This document shows, in pieces, positions 16,431 through 28,023 of a stretch of DNA of 41,063 bases. This stretch comes from Geobacteraceae bacterium (lineage in GTDB: Bacteria > Desulfobacterota > Desulfuromonadia > Geobacterales > Geobacteraceae), in the NCBI GenBank assembly GCA_024281055.1, contig JAMXLF010000042.1, positions 1 to 41,063 of the forward strand. Reading direction: 5' to 3'. A program made the position numbers and the translations under genes. Numbering within the stretch: position 1 is the stretch's first letter; every line of letters begins with the position of its first letter. Below the pieces are notes generated by a model. The model made no database searches, was not told the origin of the DNA, and worked only from the letters and a program-made list of their open reading frames with translations.

Positions 16431-18137
16431 ATGGCTGAACATATCAGTGAGACAGACAGTAAGAACGCCTCTGTGGCGCCGGCCAACTTTCTTCGCGCCA
16501 TCGTTGCCGAAGATTTGAAGAGCGGTAAGCACAAGACGATCGTGACCCGTTTTCCCCCCGAGCCGAACGGCTATCTCCACATCGGCCACGCGAAGTCGAT
16601 CTGTCTCAACTTCGGTCTGGCCCGGGACTTCGGTGGCCGCTGCCATCTCCGCTTCGACGATACCAATCCGGTCAAGGAAGAGGTCGAGTACATAGAGTCG
16701 ATCAAGGAAAGCGTCCACTGGCTCGGCTTCGGCTGGGGAGAGCACCTCTACTACGCCTCCGATTACTTCGACCAGCTGTACGAGTGGGCCGAGTACCTCA
16801 TCCGCGCTGGGAAGGCCTACGTGGACGACCTTACAGCCGCAGATATCCGCGACTATCGCGGCACTCTGACCGAACCGGGCAAGGAAAGCCCGTACCGCGA
16901 CCGCTCCATCGAAGAGAACCTGGAGCTCTTCCGTCGGATGAGGGACGGCGAGTTTCCTGATGGCGCAAAGGTCCTCCGCGCAAAGATCGACATGGCCTCA
17001 CCAAACATGAACCTGCGGGACCCGGTGATGTACCGGATCATCCATGCCCCGCACCCCCATGCCGGAGACAAGTGGCGGATCTACCCCATGTACGATTACG
17101 CCCACGGCCAATCCGATGCCATCGAGGGGATCACCCACTCCATCTGCACCCTAGAGTTCGAGGACCACCGTCCGCTGTACGAGTGGTTCCTGGACAACCT
17201 GCCGGTGCCGAACCGCCCCCGCCAGTACGAGTTCGCACGCCTTAACCTGACCTACACGGTGATGAGCAAGCGCAAACTCCTCCAACTGGTCCAGGACGGG
17301 GACGTGGCCGGCTGGGACGATCCGCGCATGCCGACCCTGATGGGGTTGCGCCGGCGCGGTTATACCCCGGAGTCGATCAGGGGCTTCTGCGAGCGGATCG
17401 GCGTCGGCCGCAGCGACAGCTGGATCGAAATGGGCCTCCTGGAGGAGTGCGTCCGTGAAGACCTGAACGAGCGGGCTCCCCGGGCGATGGCTGTCCTGCG
17501 ACCCCTGAAGCTGGTGATCGAGAATTATCCGACGGACAAGGTCGAAGAGTTCGATGCCGCCAACCACCCGCAAAAGCCGGAGATGGGGAGCAGGAAAATT
17601 CCGTTCTGCCGGGAGCTGTTCATCGAGCGGGACGACTTCATGGAGGAGCCGGTGAAGGGGTTCAAGCGGCTTGCCCCCGGCGGGGAAGTGCGGCTGCGTA
17701 ACGCCTACATCGTGAAGTGCACCGGGATCGAGAAGGACAGCACGGGGCGCGTGACCGAGGTTCGCTGCACCTACGACCATGATTCCCATACGGGTGGGGC
17801 GGCGGCAGGACGGAAGGTGAAGGGAGTGATCCACTGGGTGTCGGCGCGGCACGGGGTAGGGGCCGAGGTGCGGCTCTATGACCGGCTCTGTGTGGTTCCC
17901 AATCCGTCCGGTGACGACTGGAAAAGCTGCCTCAACCCTGCTTCGGCGGAAGTGCTGAAGGAATGCATGGTCGAACCGTCGCTGGCCACAGCCTCTGCGG
18001 AAGAGCGCTTCCAGTTCGAGCGGCAGGGGTATTTCTGCGTTGACCTTGCGGATTCCCGCCCGGGAGTGCCGGTGTTCAACCGGACGGTTACCCTGCGCGA
18101 TTCATGGGGGGGCGGGCAGGAGACGCAGCGCAGCTGA
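16431..18137 (+). CDS. glnS: Glutaminyl-tRNA synthetase
   Basis: Class I aminoacyl-tRNA synthetase charging tRNA-Gln. 568 residues. HIGH appears as [15 protein letters not shown] (HIGH at 50-53), [10 protein letters not shown] follows, and the KMSKS-equivalent is VMSKRKL near 278. The C-terminal anticodon-binding beta barrels (about 340-560) include [20 protein letters not shown] at 16431 follows GAGGGTG; a GTG nine bases upstream is the alternative. A dedicated GlnRS suggests direct glutaminylation in this organism, although GatCAB may coexist. cheR starts 33 bp after its stop. Confidence 0.96.
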   Translation: MAEHISETDSKNASVAPANFLRAIVAEDLKSGKHKTIVTRFPPEPNGYLHIGHAKSICLNFGLARDFGGRCHLRFDDTNPVKEEVEYIESIKESVHWLGFGWGEHLYYASDYFDQLYEWAEYLIRAGKAYVDDLTAADIRDYRGTLTEPGKESPYRDRSIEENLELFRRMRDGEFPDGAKVLRAKIDMASPNMNLRDPVMYRIIHAPHPHAGDKWRIYPMYDYAHGQSDAIEGITHSICTLEFEDHRPLYEWFLDNLPVPNRPRQYEFARLNLTYTVMSKRKLLQLVQDGDVAGWDDPRMPTLMGLRRRGYTPESIRGFCERIGVGRSDSWIEMGLLEECVREDLNERAPRAMAVLRPLKLVIENYPTDKVEEFDAANHPQKPEMGSRKIPFCRELFIERDDFMEEPVKGFKRLAPGGEVRLRNAYIVKCTGIEKDSTGRVTEVRCTYDHDSHTGGAAAGRKVKGVIHWVSARHGVGAEVRLYDRLCVVPNPSGDDWKSCLNPASAEVLKECMVEPSLATASAEERFQFERQGYFCVDLADSRPGVPVFNRTVTLRDSWGGGQETQRS

Positions 18138-18170
18138 AGGGATGCAAATACCAGGTGACAGGGAAGCCGG

Positions 18171-20048
18171 ATGGCACTGAAGATCCTGAACATCGTAGAT
18201 AACGAAGCGCTGTGCAAGATGGTGTGCGGCCTGCTGGAGGCAGACGGCCACGCCGTGACCTGCATGGTCGGTCGCAGTGATGCCGTCAAGGTGGCCCTGG
18301 AGACGAAACCGGAACTCATCATCCTTGAGGTCTCAGGGGAGAAAGTCGGTTCTCTGGAGGTGAAACAGCGGCTGCAGCGGCTCGATGACACCCGGCATAT
18401 CCCGGTCATCGTTATTTCCGACCACGTCGAGCTGGAATATGAGCTGCTGAAGGTTTTCGACTTTATTCCCAAGCCGGTGGACCTGGAGCGTCTGCGCGAG
18501 GATGTGGCGATCCTGTCCAGGGGCGAAAAGAAGAAACCCGTCCAGCTGCGCGAACCGCTCAGTGGCAGTGACTATCAGCGGTTTCGCGATTACCTGGTTG
18601 CATTCAGCGGGCTCCATTTCGAGCACCGCAACGTGAAGGTTCTCGAGCGTGGCCTGCAGAGTCGCATGTTGGCCCTGAAGATCAGCACCTTCGGCGATTA
18701 TTACCGGTATCTGCTCCGCTACGGCGAGAAGCGCCATGAACTGCAGAAGCTCCTCCAGTACCTGACGGTCGGGGAGACCTACTTTTTTCGCTATCAGCCC
18801 CATTTCAGCGCCCTGCAAAAGTTTCTCCTGACTGAGGTGGCGACCGACAGAAAGCGGCGACTCCGGCTCTGGTCCGCGGGGTGCTCCACCGGTGAAGAGC
18901 CATATTCACTGGCGATGCTGGTTATGGAGACACTCCCCGACTGGCGGAACCGCGACATCAGGATTCTCGCCACGGACATCAACAACCGGGCTCTGAAGCG
19001 CGCACGGGACGGGGTGTACGGACCCTGGTCGATGCGGACCGCGGATGAGCGCTATCTGAACCGTTTTTTCGAGCGTGTCGGGAAAAGTTACGTCCTGAAC
19101 GAGCAGGTAAAAAGTCTCGTCGAATTCTCCCACCTGAACCTGCAGACGGATGAATTCCCGACTCCCGACAGGCCCTTCCGCGACCTCGATGCCATCTTCT
19201 GCCGCAATGTGATGATTTACTTTACCTTCGCTACGATGAAGAAGGTGGTAGAGAAGTTCGCCGCGAGCCTGATTCCCGGCGGGCATCTCTTTCTGGGGCA
19301 TGCAGAAACCCTCTCCCATATTTCTTCCCAATTCGAGCGGCATTCTCTCGAAGGAGGGTTTTACTACCGGAAGAAGACCGCCGGGGCTGCTCCCAAGCGC
19401 GAAGATGCGGCATCGGCCGGGGCACGGCGGCACGAGCGGACCACGATCCAGCCTGCGCCGGTGAAGCATCCGCCGGTGAAGACGGCGCCAGCGAAGACGG
19501 TGCCGGCCAGTGCCCCGGTAAAGAGCGCCGTCTCCCCTGTCGAGCCGGCACCGGAAGAGCTGTACCAGAGTGCCCTGACTCTGTTCGACGCGGAAAACTT
19601 CACCCAGGCGTCACGGCTGCTGGACGAAGTCCTCAGCCGGCAGCCCGGACACGTGGGCGCCCTGGTGACCAGGGGATTCATCCTTGCCAATAACGGGCGT
19701 TTCGAAGAAGCCCTGGAGGTTTGCCGGCAAGCCCTGGTGATCGATGATCTCTTTCCCGAGACGTACTTCCTGAAGGGACTGATCCTGGACATGAACGACC
19801 GGCTTCCGGAGGCGAAGGAAGAATACCGGAAAGCGATTCTGCTCAAGACGGACTTCGTCATGCCGCACTATAACCTGGGGCGACTGTTTTTCCGCCTGGA
19901 GAAGGTGAAAGAGGGGCTGCGGGAGTTGCGCAACAGCCTGAAGATCCTCGAGAAGGACAACGAGGAAAGCATCATCCCTTATTCCGGCGGCCTGTCCCGG
20001 GAGGTCTTCCTGGAGCAGCTGAGGAACGAACTGGCCAGAGTGGCATAG
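18171..20048 (+). CDS. CheR methyltransferase with N-terminal pseudo-receiver and C-terminal TPRs
   Basis: 625 residues. Residues 1-120 fold as a receiver, but the phosphoacceptor position is Glu53 (LIILEVSG) and only one acid is left in the N-terminal pair (NIVDNEAL), while the Lys of FIPKPVD remains, so it is probably not phosphorylated. The CheR domain (about 128-400) has TVGETYFFR, SAGCSTGEEPYSLAM for SAM, ATDINNRALKRAR and FCRNVMIYF. After a Pro/Lys-rich linker (about 410-460, repeated PVK/PAK) come TPR-like helices (about 468-600). It should methylate Glu side chains of the adjacent MCP. CheR-TPR is typical of Wsp and other alternative-function clusters. AGGGAAG precedes the ATG. Confidence 0.93.
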   Translation: MALKILNIVDNEALCKMVCGLLEADGHAVTCMVGRSDAVKVALETKPELIILEVSGEKVGSLEVKQRLQRLDDTRHIPVIVISDHVELEYELLKVFDFIPKPVDLERLREDVAILSRGEKKKPVQLREPLSGSDYQRFRDYLVAFSGLHFEHRNVKVLERGLQSRMLALKISTFGDYYRYLLRYGEKRHELQKLLQYLTVGETYFFRYQPHFSALQKFLLTEVATDRKRRLRLWSAGCSTGEEPYSLAMLVMETLPDWRNRDIRILATDINNRALKRARDGVYGPWSMRTADERYLNRFFERVGKSYVLNEQVKSLVEFSHLNLQTDEFPTPDRPFRDLDAIFCRNVMIYFTFATMKKVVEKFAASLIPGGHLFLGHAETLSHISSQFERHSLEGGFYYRKKTAGAAPKREDAASAGARRHERTTIQPAPVKHPPVKTAPAKTVPASAPVKSAVSPVEPAPEELYQSALTLFDAENFTQASRLLDEVLSRQPGHVGALVTRGFILANNGRFEEALEVCRQALVIDDLFPETYFLKGLILDMNDRLPEAKEEYRKAILLKTDFVMPHYNLGRLFFRLEKVKEGLRELRNSLKILEKDNEESIIPYSGGLSREVFLEQLRNELARVA

Positions 20049-20066
20049 GAAAGGGGTAGAGAGCAG

Positions 20067-20609
20067 ATGGAAGAGGCAAAGAAGGCAGGGTACGATATCC
20101 ACTCCATCCTCCACGAGATGCGAGAGGAATACTGGCATGGGCTCGCCGAGGTCGACGAGGTCCAGGACGAGTACCTGGAGTGCGTCAGCTTTTCCCTCGG
20201 CGGCGAGATCTATGCCTTTGAAAGCGTCTGCGCCGCCGAGATCGTCAGGATCCCGAAGCTGGTCAAGGTTCCGCGGGTGCCGGAGATTATCGTCGGGGTC
20301 TTCAACCTGCGGGGACAGATCACCGCCGCCATGGACTTTCGCCCGTTCTTCGGGCTGCCCCAGCCGCCGCTCACCTCGGCGGGGAGAATCATCGTCGTGC
20401 GGTCGGAGAAGTTCGCCATGGGCATCCTCACCGAAGCGGTGCACGGGGTCGAGGCCCTCTCCCTCGGCAGCTTTGAGTCAGTCGTGAAATCGCTTCCCGG
20501 TGCGCAACGCGAGTATATCCGGGGTCAGTTGCACCATGGCGGGCGCCTCATCATGCTGCTCGACATCGTGAAGCTGCTCTCCTCCCCGGAACTGGTAGTC
20601 GGCCAGTGA
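20067..20609 (+). CDS. cheW: CheW-like coupling protein
   Basis: 180-residue scaffold that links the MCP to CheA. After about 35 polar residues the CheW fold begins (YLECVSFSLGGEIYAFES) and includes IVRIPKLVKVPRVPEIIVGV and FNLRGQITAAMDFRPFFG, the signature of the family. No catalytic residues are expected. It lies 18 bp after cheR and 47 bp before the MCP gene in one operon. Confidence 0.93.
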   Translation: MEEAKKAGYDIHSILHEMREEYWHGLAEVDEVQDEYLECVSFSLGGEIYAFESVCAAEIVRIPKLVKVPRVPEIIVGVFNLRGQITAAMDFRPFFGLPQPPLTSAGRIIVVRSEKFAMGILTEAVHGVEALSLGSFESVVKSLPGAQREYIRGQLHHGGRLIMLLDIVKLLSSPELVVGQ

Positions 20610-20656
20610 GCAGAGGAGATTTTCAGGCTTCAGCTATTACCCTTTAAGGAGTTTCT

Positions 20657-22393
20657 ATGTTTCAGAAGCTTTCGGTGAAGATCACAGCCATACTCATTCT
20701 CGTGCTGGTCATCATCATGTCACTCTTCACGGTCTATTTCGTCAAGTCGCGAAGCGCCGCCATGGAGGCTGAGCTCCTGTCAAAGGGGCGGATCGAAGCG
20801 CTGGCCGGCGCCAAGATGATGGAGGAGCTTCTCGAGCAGGCCATGGCCACGGGCAGGCTCACTGCTGATGACATCTTCGATACCAATTACGTCCCCATCC
20901 CCAATACCGACCCGCCGAAGTACCATACCCGCTACGACAGCTACCTCGACCAGACAATCCAGCAGCTGGAGGATGAATACCTGAAGGACGACCAGGTGGT
21001 GTTCGCCGTCCTCGTCGACCGCAACGGTTATCTGCCGACGCACAACACGAAGTATTCCCAGCCCCTGACCGGCAACAAGGAACAGGACATGGTCAATAAC
21101 CGGACCAAGCGCCTTTTCAACGACGAGGTGGGGCTTAAGGCCGCCCGGAACCAGCAGGAGCTTCTGAAGCAGGTCTACGCCCGGGATACCGGAGAGCGGA
21201 TGTGGGATATCTCCGCGCCGGTATACGTCAAGGGGAAGCACTGGGGAGGGTTCCGGATCGGTTTCTCCATGGAGAAGACCTACCAGAAGATCGGTGCGCT
21301 GCGTATGCAGATCATCGGCGCCATGCTCGCCATGCTCCTGATTGCGAGCATCACCATTTTCTTCGTGGTCAACCGGTCCATCCGTCCCCTGCAGAAGCTG
21401 ACCCAGGCGGCCCGCCGGATTGCCGGCGGCGACCTGGACGAGGCGGTGCCGATCGAGAGCCGGGATGAAATCGGCACGCTGGCCGAGGCGTTCAACACGA
21501 TGACCACCGTCATCGTCAAGAACCTCAAGGGGGAGATCGAGAAGAGCACGCGGCTCATTGCCTCCATCAAGGAAGCGATCATCCAGCTTTCCAGCTCCGC
21601 CAACGAGATGACGGCCATCAGCGCCCAACAGTCCTCGGGAGCTGCCGAGCAGGCGGCCGCCGTGCAGCAGGTGACAACCACCTCGGAGGAGATTGCCATC
21701 ACCGCCAAGCAGATCACGGACAACGCCAAGTCGGTCGAGACCCTGGCGGAGGCGACCAACCAGAGCTGCACCGGCGGCACCGGGGACGTGACGAATGCCA
21801 TCGAGGGGATGGCGCGACTGCGAAGCCAGGTCCAGAGCATTGCCGAGAGCATGCTCACGCTGGGGGACAACAGCCAGAAGATCGGCGGGATCGTCGAGAT
21901 CATCGATGAGATCAGCGACCAGACGAACCTCCTGGCGCTGAACGCAGCCATCGAAGCGGCCGGGGCCGGCGAGGCGGGAAAACGGTTCGCCATCGTCGCC
22001 CAGGAGGTGAAACGGCTGGCGGAGCGGACGGTGGATGCGACCCGGCAGATCAAGGGGCTGATCGACGAGATCCAGAAGGCCACCAACTCGACCATCATGG
22101 TCACCGAGGAGGGGACCAAGGCGGTGGATACCGCGTCGGGGCTGGTGGACAAGGTGCAGCAGTCGTTCGGCACGATGATCGGCATGGTGGATGAAACGGC
22201 CCGTTCTGCCAAGGAGATATCGTTGTCCACCCAGCAGCAGACATCGGCTTGCGAGCAGATGGCGGAGACCATGGCCGAGGTGCGGGACGTTGCCCGGCAG
22301 GTGGCGGGGAGCGCCAGGGAGACCGAACGGGCCATATCCGAGATCATGGGGCTGGCCGAGAAGCTGAAGGACCTCGTCGAAGAAGAGACCTAG
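20657..22393 (+). CDS. Methyl-accepting chemotaxis protein with Cache-like sensor region
   Basis: 578-residue membrane receptor. TM1 is at about 8-29 ([20 protein letters not shown]), an extracytoplasmic region of about 185 residues with a single-Cache-like end ([18 protein letters not shown]) follows, TM2 is at about 215-238, then HAMP ([20 protein letters not shown]) and the signalling coiled coil whose hairpin tip is [20 protein letters not shown]. No CheR-docking pentapeptide is seen at the C-terminus (ends VEEET). Ligand unknown. cheA starts directly at its stop codon. Confidence 0.93.
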   Translation: MFQKLSVKITAILILVLVIIMSLFTVYFVKSRSAAMEAELLSKGRIEALAGAKMMEELLEQAMATGRLTADDIFDTNYVPIPNTDPPKYHTRYDSYLDQTIQQLEDEYLKDDQVVFAVLVDRNGYLPTHNTKYSQPLTGNKEQDMVNNRTKRLFNDEVGLKAARNQQELLKQVYARDTGERMWDISAPVYVKGKHWGGFRIGFSMEKTYQKIGALRMQIIGAMLAMLLIASITIFFVVNRSIRPLQKLTQAARRIAGGDLDEAVPIESRDEIGTLAEAFNTMTTVIVKNLKGEIEKSTRLIASIKEAIIQLSSSANEMTAISAQQSSGAAEQAAAVQQVTTTSEEIAITAKQITDNAKSVETLAEATNQSCTGGTGDVTNAIEGMARLRSQVQSIAESMLTLGDNSQKIGGIVEIIDEISDQTNLLALNAAIEAAGAGEAGKRFAIVAQEVKRLAERTVDATRQIKGLIDEIQKATNSTIMVTEEGTKAVDTASGLVDKVQQSFGTMIGMVDETARSAKEISLSTQQQTSACEQMAETMAEVRDVARQVAGSARETERAISEIMGLAEKLKDLVEEET

Positions 22394-24448
22394 ATGCAGA
22401 CCAAATATCTCGACATTTTCATCAAGGAGGCCGAGGAGCATCTGACCTCCCTGCAGAAAGGGTTGCTCCTCCTGGAGAAGGGTACGGGCGATGCCGCACT
22501 GATTCATGAACTGCTGCGCAATGCCCACACCCTCAAGGGCTCTGCCCGGATGCTCGGGATTGACGGCATCAGCGCCATCGCCCACCGGATGGAGGACCTG
22601 CTGAAGGATATTGAGGAGGGGCGCAAGCCGGTGGGGAGCACCTCCGTCGACCTGCTGCTCCAGGGCACCGATGCGATCTCCCGCATGGCCGTTGCGCTGG
22701 CCAAGGGAGAGGAGTCGCCGGTCGATGTGGAAAAGTTCATCGCGGCATTCGACCGGGGAGAATCCACGGCAGAGGCGGTGAAGGAGGCGGGGCAGCCGGA
22801 GGAGGAAGTCCTGGGCGATACGGTCCGGGCCAAGGTGAAGACCCTCGACAGCCTGGTCAACTTCATGGGCGAACTCATCATTAACAAGAAGCGGTTCGAG
22901 GACAAGGCCGCGACCCTGAAGTACCTGTGCCAGGCGGGGGGAGACACCCTTCCCGCAGCACAGATCAGGGAGTTTCAGCGGGGGCTCGAGGAGGATGTCC
23001 TTTATCTCAACTACCTGATCCAGGAGCTGTACGGCGAAACCATGTCGCTCCGCATGCTGCCGCTCAGGACTATTACCGAGGGATTCCGGCGGCTGGTGCG
23101 GGATCTGGCGAAGGCCCAGGGAAAGGAAATCGAGCTGGAGATGAGCGGTGAGGGGATCGAAGTGGACCGGGTGCTCCTGGAAATGCTCAAGCCGATGTTT
23201 CTCCATATCCTCACCAACGCCGTCGACCACGGTGTCGAATCGCCGGCGGAACGGCAGGCAAAGGGGAAACCGGCCAAGGGAACGGTTCGCGTCGTCGCCC
23301 GCCACGAGGGGAGCAGTGTCTGGATCGCGATCAGGGATGACGGTCGGGGCATGGATCCCGGGAAGATAAAGGAGGTGGCGGTGCGCCGCGGGGTGATCAG
23401 CCGGGAGGAGGCTGATCTCCTGACCGAGGAGGATGCGCTCTATCTCACACTCAGGCCCGGTTTTTCCACCAGCGAGATCGTCACCGACATTTCCGGCCGC
23501 GGGGTCGGCATGGATGTGGTGAAGAAAAACGCCGAGAGGGTCAAGGGAAATATTCTGCTGAAGAGCGAACCGGGTGCATTTACCGAGATCACCCTGCAAC
23601 TGCCGCTGACCCTGTCGGTCATCGAGGCCCTGATGGTAACCTGCGGCGGGGAAACTTACGCAATCCCCCTCTCCTACGTCCAGGAAACCATCAAGATCAG
23701 GGCGGAAGACATCAAGACCGTGGGGGGGAAGGAGGCGGTCTCCGTCCGCGGCCTCACGACCCCCCTGGTTTCCCTGGCGAGACTCCTTGGGCTTCCCGAA
23801 CAGAAGACCTTCCTGGAGGCCGGTAAAATCGCGGCGGTCGTCCTCAAGCTGCGCGACCATTGCTTGGCTTGCATGGTGGATGCGACGCTCGACAGCTCGG
23901 AGATTGTCGTGAAGGGGCTTGGCGGCCAGCTCCGGAGCGTGAAGTACATCTTCGGCGCGACCATTCTCGGGGATGGCAATCCGGCCCTCATCCTCAACGT
24001 GCCGGACATTTTCGCCGGTGCCGAAGGGGCCGAAACCGCCGGGCTCCGCAAAGTTTTCGAGGAGAGCCGCGCGGCAAGCCAGCGGGGCTCCATCCTGGTG
24101 GTCGACGACTCCATCACCACCCGCACCATGGAGCGAAGCATCCTGGTTGCGCACGGCTACCGGGTGGAAATCGCCATTTCAGGGGAGGATGCTCTGGAGA
24201 AGGTGGCCGGCGACCGCTTTGACCTGGTCATTACCGATATCGAGATGCCCGGGATCAATGGCTTCGAGCTGACCAAGAAACTGCGCGCCCTGGATGAGTA
24301 CCGGGAGGTACCGGTGATCGTCGTTTCGTCCCTTTCCCGGGACGAGGACAAGCGAAGGGCCATAGATGCGGGGGCGCAGGCGTATATCGTCAAGGGGTCC
24401 TTCGACCAAGGGACACTCCTTGACACCGTGGAGGCGATCATCGGTTAG
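22394..24448 (+). CDS. cheA: Hybrid CheA histidine kinase with C-terminal receiver
   Basis: 684 residues. HPt domain 1-105 with phosphorylatable His45 (RNAHTLKGSARMLG); no obvious CheY-binding P2 domain; dimerisation and ATPase domains with N box HILTNAVDHGVE, G1 DDGRGMD and G2 SGRGVGMDVV; CheW-like domain about 425-550 (ETYAIPLSYVQETI); receiver about 560-684 with DD pair in LVVDDSITTR, acceptor Asp615 (LVITDIEMPGING) and Lys (YIVKGS). The CheA-REC layout is WspE-like. The ATG follows the MCP stop TAG with no gap, indicating coupled translation. Confidence 0.95.
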   Translation: MQTKYLDIFIKEAEEHLTSLQKGLLLLEKGTGDAALIHELLRNAHTLKGSARMLGIDGISAIAHRMEDLLKDIEEGRKPVGSTSVDLLLQGTDAISRMAVALAKGEESPVDVEKFIAAFDRGESTAEAVKEAGQPEEEVLGDTVRAKVKTLDSLVNFMGELIINKKRFEDKAATLKYLCQAGGDTLPAAQIREFQRGLEEDVLYLNYLIQELYGETMSLRMLPLRTITEGFRRLVRDLAKAQGKEIELEMSGEGIEVDRVLLEMLKPMFLHILTNAVDHGVESPAERQAKGKPAKGTVRVVARHEGSSVWIAIRDDGRGMDPGKIKEVAVRRGVISREEADLLTEEDALYLTLRPGFSTSEIVTDISGRGVGMDVVKKNAERVKGNILLKSEPGAFTEITLQLPLTLSVIEALMVTCGGETYAIPLSYVQETIKIRAEDIKTVGGKEAVSVRGLTTPLVSLARLLGLPEQKTFLEAGKIAAVVLKLRDHCLACMVDATLDSSEIVVKGLGGQLRSVKYIFGATILGDGNPALILNVPDIFAGAEGAETAGLRKVFEESRAASQRGSILVVDDSITTRTMERSILVAHGYRVEIAISGEDALEKVAGDRFDLVITDIEMPGINGFELTKKLRALDEYREVPVIVVSSLSRDEDKRRAIDAGAQAYIVKGSFDQGTLLDTVEAIIG

Positions 24449-24592
24449 GGGAACGTCTCCCGGAAAACGGACCGGTTTTGTCTGGGCAACGCAGATGGCC
24501 GGGGCTGTTACGGGATGCGGTGTTTTGCGGCTGCGTGGTGCTGATGGCATGACGTTTTTTCTGCATGGTATCTATTCAGGTGGATTCTTGAT

Positions 24593-25615
24593 ATGATCAA
24601 CGTTCTTGTGGCAGATGATTCACCCCTGACCAGGGTGGTGCTGAGGGATATCTTTCGCGCGGCGGGCGACATAACCGTCGTTGGAGAAGCGGGTAACGGC
24701 AGCGAGGCAGTCGCCATGACCGATCTCCTGAAGCCGGACCTGATCGTCATGGACCTCATGATGCCGGTCATGGACGGCCAGGAGGCGATCGAAGAGATCA
24801 TGGCCAACAGCCCGACCCCCATTCTCGTCCTTTCCGCCACGGTGGACGAGAGGGAGATTAACCATGCCTTCAGCGCCATCAAGAAAGGGGCACTGGATGT
24901 CATGGAGAAGCCGGGGGGAGCGGGGAACGACGCGAACAGGGAGTTTGCGCTGCGACTCGTCGACAAGGTCAGGCTGCTGGCGAGGATCCGGGTCATTCGT
25001 CATCCGCGCCGCCGGGTCCGGGAAGTGACTTCCCCTCGAATCAGTTGCCGGAGCGGGGAGCGGAATATCCTGGCCATTGGTGCCTCCACCGGTGGTCCGA
25101 AGGCGGTGATGAGCATCATGAAGAGCCTGCCGGCGGAGTTCAATGCCGCTACATTCATCGTGCAGCATATTGCACAGGGGTTTACCCGGGGATTTGCCCA
25201 GTGGTTGGGCCAGGAAAGCAGCATCAGGATAAGGCTGGCCACTGATGGTGATGAGGCGGTCGTGGGGACGGCACTGGTTGCCCCCGACGACTGCCACATG
25301 ACCTTCGAGCAGGGAAAAATAAGGCTGGTGCACAGCGAACCCGTTAACTGCTGCCGGCCCTCCATCGATGTCTTTTTCAATTCGCTTGCCGCCGAATTCG
25401 GGGCCGGCGTGGTGGGGGTGCTGCTCACCGGTATGGGCAAGGATGGCGCCCAGGGTCTGCTCCGGATCAAGGAGAAGGGCGGAATGACCCTTGTGCAGGA
25501 CGAACAGAGCTGCTCGGTGTTCGGGATGCCCAAGGCGGCCATATCACTCGACGCGGTGGACGAGGTGCTGCCGCTTGACGGTATACCCGCAGCAATCCGC
25601 CGTATCTTTTCGTAA
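24593..25615 (+). CDS. cheB: CheB methylesterase response regulator
   Basis: 340 residues. Receiver 1-120 with acceptor Asp54 (LIVMDLMMPVMDG) and a linker, then the esterase domain with catalytic Ser in AIGASTGGPKAV, His in FIVQHIAQGFT and Asp in LLTGMGKDGAQG. It removes methyl groups placed by CheR on the MCP once phosphorylated by CheA. AGGTGG precedes the ATG by about 8 bp. A 144-bp gap separates it from cheA; that gap holds only a weak short frame and no clear promoter. Confidence 0.95.
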   Translation: MINVLVADDSPLTRVVLRDIFRAAGDITVVGEAGNGSEAVAMTDLLKPDLIVMDLMMPVMDGQEAIEEIMANSPTPILVLSATVDEREINHAFSAIKKGALDVMEKPGGAGNDANREFALRLVDKVRLLARIRVIRHPRRRVREVTSPRISCRSGERNILAIGASTGGPKAVMSIMKSLPAEFNAATFIVQHIAQGFTRGFAQWLGQESSIRIRLATDGDEAVVGTALVAPDDCHMTFEQGKIRLVHSEPVNCCRPSIDVFFNSLAAEFGAGVVGVLLTGMGKDGAQGLLRIKEKGGMTLVQDEQSCSVFGMPKAAISLDAVDEVLPLDGIPAAIRRIFS

Positions 25616-25643
25616 CAAGCCATTACCGAATGGGGGTAACCAT

Positions 25644-26024
25644 ATGACGAAACACAGGATTCTGATCGTTGACGACAGTGAGCTGGTACTGGCCATGGCC
25701 CGTGATGCGCTGGAAGGGGCGGGGTATGAGGTGTTCACCGCCACCAACGGGATTGAGGCGAACAGCTACATCTTTTCAGTGCACAAACCCGACCTCATCA
25801 TTCTCGATGTCATGTTGCCGATGCTTGATGGAAACAAAAAGGCAAAGCTTCTGCGGGAAAAAGAGTTCAGCAGGGAAATTACGATTCTCCTCCTCTCGTC
25901 CAAGGGGGAAGACGAACTGCAGCGCCTGACCGTCGAGGCGGGAGCGGACGGGTTCATTCGCAAGCCGTTCACCAGCGAAAGGATTGTCGCCAGCGTCAGG
26001 GAATTTCTTGGCGGAGCCCGATAA
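25644..26024 (+). CDS. Single-domain response regulator (CheY-like)
   Basis: 126 residues of receiver only: RILIVDDSELV, acceptor Asp55 in LIILDVMLPMLDG, Ser in LLLSSKGE and Lys in FIRKPF, so it is phosphorylation-competent. It ends the chemosensory operon 28 bp after cheB. In true Wsp systems this output position is taken by a REC-GGDEF protein; here the output is a stand-alone receiver whose target is not evident. Confidence 0.92.
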   Translation: MTKHRILIVDDSELVLAMARDALEGAGYEVFTATNGIEANSYIFSVHKPDLIILDVMLPMLDGNKKAKLLREKEFSREITILLLSSKGEDELQRLTVEAGADGFIRKPFTSERIVASVREFLGGAR

Positions 26025-26081
26025 GTTTTCCCCTGCTGATTCCCCATCTCCGGTCGGCCGACGGGCGCGCGGCCAAAGCCC

Positions 26082-26110
26082 TTCTCAATTCCCCCATGGT
26101 GTGGTATAGT
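26082..26110 (+). promoter_or_regulatory. Candidate promoter of cysS
   Basis: TTCTCA (26082-26087), 17-bp spacer, TATAGT (26105-26110), about 40 bp before the cysS start. Confidence 0.45.
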
Positions 26111-26148
26111 TTTCGGGTTTTGTTCATAATTTCTCTCCTGAGGTTTTC

Positions 26149-27627
<1,479 letters not shown>

Positions 27628-27630
27628 AGA

Positions 27631-27658
27631 GAAAAGGGCCACGGAAGCGGCCCTTTTC
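27631..27658. terminator. Bidirectional intrinsic terminator
   Basis: 10-bp perfect stem GAAAAGGGCC / GGCCCTTTTC with an 8-nt loop between the convergent cysS and ribbon-helix-helix genes. Confidence 0.85.
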
Positions 27659-27670
27659 GGCTCAGATTGA

Positions 27671-27847
27671 TTAAGCAGCCTTCTGCTGGGGTACCAGCTG
27701 GGACTTGAGCAGCTCCATGGCCTCGCGCATGATGTCGGACACGCTCTTGTGGCTGTGCTCCATGATCACCTGGAGCGTTTCCCGCTCCTCATCGCTGATC
27801 CGCATGGATATCACGTTGTACCTCGGGTTTTCCCTCATCCTTCCCAT
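27671..27847 (-). CDS. Small ribbon-helix-helix (CopG-like) DNA-binding protein
   Basis: 58-residue protein. The N-terminal strand RYNVISMRIS, helix SDEERETLQVIMEHS and second helix SVSDIMREAMELLKSQL match the ribbon-helix-helix fold of CopG/Arc-type dimeric regulators. ATG at 27845-27847 is preceded by GAGGAGGA. No toxin gene is adjacent, so an antitoxin role is unlikely; autoregulation or a small regulon is more plausible. Its upstream region carries a sigma54-type promoter and a palindrome shared with the sigma54 activator gene that precedes it on the same strand. Confidence 0.8.
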   Translation of the reverse strand: MGRMRENPRYNVISMRISDEERETLQVIMEHSHKSVSDIMREAMELLKSQLVPQQKAA

Positions 27848-27908
27848 TGTTCATTCCTCCTCGCATTATGGTTATGGTTGTCGTGTTTGTTTTTGATGAA
27901 TACATTGC

Positions 27909-27925
27909 TGCTACAACCATGCCAA
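27909..27925 (-). promoter_or_regulatory. Candidate sigma54 (-24/-12) promoter of the ribbon-helix-helix gene
   Basis: Minus strand TTGGCATGGTTGTAGCA. GG and GC are 10 bp apart as sigma54 requires; it departs from the consensus TTGGCAC-N5-TTGCA at the C of GGCAC and one T of TTGC. It is about 62 bp upstream of the start, with an enhancer-like palindrome about 100 bp further upstream. Confidence 0.5.
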
Positions 27926-28023
27926 AAACATGACGATGAGGGATGTGTGATTTAACGCATTGAAATTACAAAAGATTTACTGGGCGGACGACGTCGGAGC
28001 GGCGAAGTGGTGTATACACTATG

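Noticed and set aside
20780-24154. 1124-codon open frame on the minus strand across mcp and cheA
   Set aside because: It is antisense to two well-supported genes with clear domains; GC-rich third positions commonly leave such frames open. Its composition (His, Leu, Gly, Asp-rich) has no domain.
24449-24592. Small gene or riboswitch between cheA and cheB
   Set aside because: A short frame (from 24494, overlapping cheB by ATGA) has no ribosome site or plausible composition, and no known riboswitch consensus is visible.
26025-26148. T-box upstream of cysS
   Set aside because: The gap is only 124 bp, with no specifier-like hairpin, T-box sequence or terminator.
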